Shown here piece by piece: positions 62,365-64,000 of a DNA stretch of 64,000 bases (position 1 is the first letter of the stretch; each line of letters starts with the position of its first letter). Made by a program: the position numbers and the translations under genes. Below the pieces are notes generated by a model. The model was given only the letters and a program-made list of their open reading frames with translations, searched no databases and was not told the DNA's origin. The stretch comes from Gemmatimonadaceae bacterium (GTDB lineage: Bacteria; Gemmatimonadota; Gemmatimonadetes; Gemmatimonadales; Gemmatimonadaceae), in contig JADZCT010000041.1 of the NCBI GenBank assembly GCA_020851455.1, positions 1-64,000 of the forward strand, given 5' to 3'.

Positions 62365-64000
62365 TCACCACTCCAGCTTCTCCATCTTGCGCACCACGCA
62401 GTACGTGTCGCGCGTGAACACGCCGATCGGCCCCCAGTAGTTGAAGCCGTACGTGAATTGGGCGTATCCGCCGGCCAGTTCCACCGGGTTGATCCGCGTG
62501 CGCGTCAGGCGGTTGTGTCCGCCCGCGCGCCTGCCGCCCCTCACCTGCGACTTGGGGATGAAGATCGTGCGCTCAACGGCGTGGTAATACAGGCAGGTAC
62601 CCGGCTGCACGCGCGCGCTGACGGCCGCGCGCGTGACCACGACGCCGTTGTCGTTGTGGACCTCGACCCAGTCGTTGTCCTGGATGCCGACGCTCTCGGC
62701 TTCCTTGTCGTTCAGCCACACCGGATCCATGCCGCGCGAGAGCGTCAGCATGCGGTGGTTGTCCTTGTAGGTGGAATGGATATTCCACTTGCCATGCGGC
62801 GTGATGTAGTTGAGGATAAGGCTCTTGTCGTCAACGGGGCTGCTGACGATGTCGCCTATCTTCTTCCAGTCGCCGGGCTTCGTCACGAGTTTCGGCTTGA
62901 ACGTCGGCAGATTCTCACCGAAGTCCATGTAGTACGGGTGGTCAATGTAGAAGTGCTGGCGGCCTGTAAGCGTGCGCCACGGCACGCGGCGTTCGACGCT
63001 CATGCACCAGGCCGAATACGCGCGTCCGTTGTTCACGATTCCCGACCAGCATGGACTGATGAGCGTTCGCCGCACCTGCCGCGTGAGGTCGAAGAACGTC
63101 ATGCGGACGTCGCGCACGCCTTCGGCCAGGTCGGCGAGCGGCATACCGACCCTCTCCTCCTCGTGCTTGAACGCAGCGTACGACACCTCGCCGTTGGTTT
63201 CCGGCGCCAGGTAGAGGAGGACGTTTGCGGCGTCGAGCGCGTCCTCGACGGACGGGTACCGGTTGCCACCCCACTCGACGCAGCGCATGTGACGGGGGTC
63301 GGGTGAGCCGCCGACAGGATTCTTCAGCAGGTCGTCGTAGAACTTCGCCACCGGCACGTGGACGCCGTTACCGCTGACGCCTTCGGTGCGGAGCCGGGGG
63401 CCGAGTGAGATGAACTTGTTGTAGAGGTTGGCGTAGTCACGCTCGACCACACGGAAGTGCGGCATGCTCTTGCCCGGGATCGCTTCGCACTCTCCCGCGC
63501 GCCAATCCTTCACGTCGGTCTGCGCGATTTCGTCTGCCGTATCGTGCTGCAGCGGCCCCATCACGACGTCCTTCACGGGCTCCGGAAAGACGCCGCCCGA
63601 CATCTCGCTGATCTTCTTCGCGAATGCCTTGAAGATTTCCCAGTCGGTCCTGGACTCCCACACGGGCGGCACGGCCTGGCCAAGCGGATGGACGAACGAG
63701 TGGAGGTCCGTGGTATTGAGGTCGTTCTTCTCGTACCAGAACGCCGCCGGGAGCACAATGTCGGAGTAGAGCGCGGACGAGTCCATGCGGAAGTTGAGGT
63801 CAACCACGAGGTCCATCTTCCCGCGTGGCGCAGGCTCGCGGAACTTGACGGTCTTGACCTTGTCCTTCGCGTGCTCCTCGGCGATGATGTTGTCGTGCGT
63901 GCCGAGGTAGTGGCGGAGAAAGAACTCGTGGCCCTTGGCGCTCGACTGGATCGCGTTGCCGCGCCAGATGATCCAGACGCGCGGCCAGTTTTCCGGCGCG
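62365..64000 (-). CDS. narG: Respiratory nitrate reductase alpha subunit (C-terminal part, 5' end off window)
   Basis: About 545 C-terminal residues are present; the frame runs off the right edge ([20 protein letters not shown] at the edge matches NarG). [20 protein letters not shown] and [20 protein letters not shown] cover the middle of the molybdenum domain. The C-terminal molybdopterin-dinucleotide domain runs through [34 protein letters not shown] and the closing [20 protein letters not shown]. The catalytic N-terminal [4Fe-4S] and Asp ligand are outside the window. It reduces nitrate to nitrite using quinol electrons through NarH and NarI. Confidence 0.95.
   Translation of the reverse strand, partial: APENWPRVWIIWRGNAIQSSAKGHEFFLRHYLGTHDNIIAEEHAKDKVKTVKFREPAPRGKMDLVVDLNFRMDSSALYSDIVLPAAFWYEKNDLNTTDLHSFVHPLGQAVPPVWESRTDWEIFKAFAKKISEMSGGVFPEPVKDVVMGPLQHDTADEIAQTDVKDWRAGECEAIPGKSMPHFRVVERDYANLYNKFISLGPRLRTEGVSGNGVHVPVAKFYDDLLKNPVGGSPDPRHMRCVEWGGNRYPSVEDALDAANVLLYLAPETNGEVSYAAFKHEEERVGMPLADLAEGVRDVRMTFFDLTRQVRRTLISPCWSGIVNNGRAYSAWCMSVERRVPWRTLTGRQHFYIDHPYYMDFGENLPTFKPKLVTKPGDWKKIGDIVSSPVDDKSLILNYITPHGKWNIHSTYKDNHRMLTLSRGMDPVWLNDKEAESVGIQDNDWVEVHNDNGVVVTRAAVSARVQPGTCLYYHAVERTIFIPKSQVRGGRRAGGHNRLTRTRINPVELAGGYAQFTYGFNYWGPIGVFTRDTYCVVRKMEKLEW

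Noticed and set aside
1-64000. CRISPR arrays, tRNA, rRNA or prophage
   Set aside because: No regularly spaced repeats, no tRNA-like cloverleaf with CCA-end context, no rRNA sequence and no phage structural genes were seen.

Overview
The window is about 64 kb of GC-rich bacterial chromosome with dense, mostly operonic genes and short intergenic gaps. I read it as most likely Gemmatimonadota, with Acidobacteriota as the main alternative. The grounds are several large exported peptidases and a beta-propeller protein carrying Gly/Arg-rich linkers, paralogous S9 and M14 peptidases, and a Crp-controlled nitrate-respiration block. This is inferred from gene style, since no rRNA or other phylogenetic marker is present. 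No tRNA, rRNA, CRISPR array or intact prophage was seen.

Layout. 1-3.5 kb is accessory DNA: the end of a superfamily-2 helicase/restriction-like gene with a diverged internal duplication, an AbrB-Doc toxin-antitoxin pair, a decayed dihydrofolate-reductase-family gene cut by a deleted IS3 element, and the tail of a small membrane protein. 3.5-21.6 kb carries exported catabolic proteins: an FAD oxidoreductase, a BNR/VPS10-like propeller, a metal-ligand-poor M19 dipeptidase homologue, two tandem S9 peptidases, two large M14 carboxypeptidases, a membrane-fused spermidine-synthase-like protein and a lipid kinase. 21.6-27 kb has a CPA2 antiporter, a YbjQ protein, a hybrid histidine kinase and an MFS exporter.

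27-31 kb is a biosynthetic run (panB, a MoaD/ThiS sulfur carrier, MoeB-rhodanese, threonine synthase) behind a promoter and two successive intrinsic terminators. 31-38.6 kb is a formate module. It encodes a selenocysteine formate dehydrogenase whose alpha subunit is split into two genes placed on either side of a fused NuoE-NuoF subunit, followed by fdhD and formate-tetrahydrofolate ligase. 38.6-49 kb is mixed: GH18, DoxX, PLP decarboxylase, PepSY protein, D-aminoacylase-like protein, two DUF488 proteins, MgtC, a CMD protein and an M28 peptidase.

49-51.2 kb is phenylalanine biosynthesis. pheA faces aroF-aroQ, and the aroF side has a short leader peptide rich in Tyr/Phe followed by an intrinsic terminator, which looks like a classical attenuator. 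51.3-56.8 kb is a small regulon: a Crp-type regulator, two miniature heme-copper-oxidase-like membrane proteins, a DUF1858/DUF2249 protein, a 12-TM relative, an Mrp ATPase and a SufT-like factor. GTGAC-N4-GTCAC palindromes sit at both outer promoter regions. 56.8-64 kb is the nitrate-respiration block on the minus strand: narG (partial), narH, narJ, narI, a NarK-type carrier and a TehA/SLAC1 channel.

Taken together, formate oxidation (FDH) and nitrate reduction (Nar) would form an anaerobic electron-transfer chain, with the Crp regulon between them as a likely accessory or nitrogen-oxide-handling unit. The most unusual items are the split selenoprotein FDH, the aro attenuator, the operator-bracketed mini-oxidase module, and two metallohydrolase homologues that have lost usual metal ligands.
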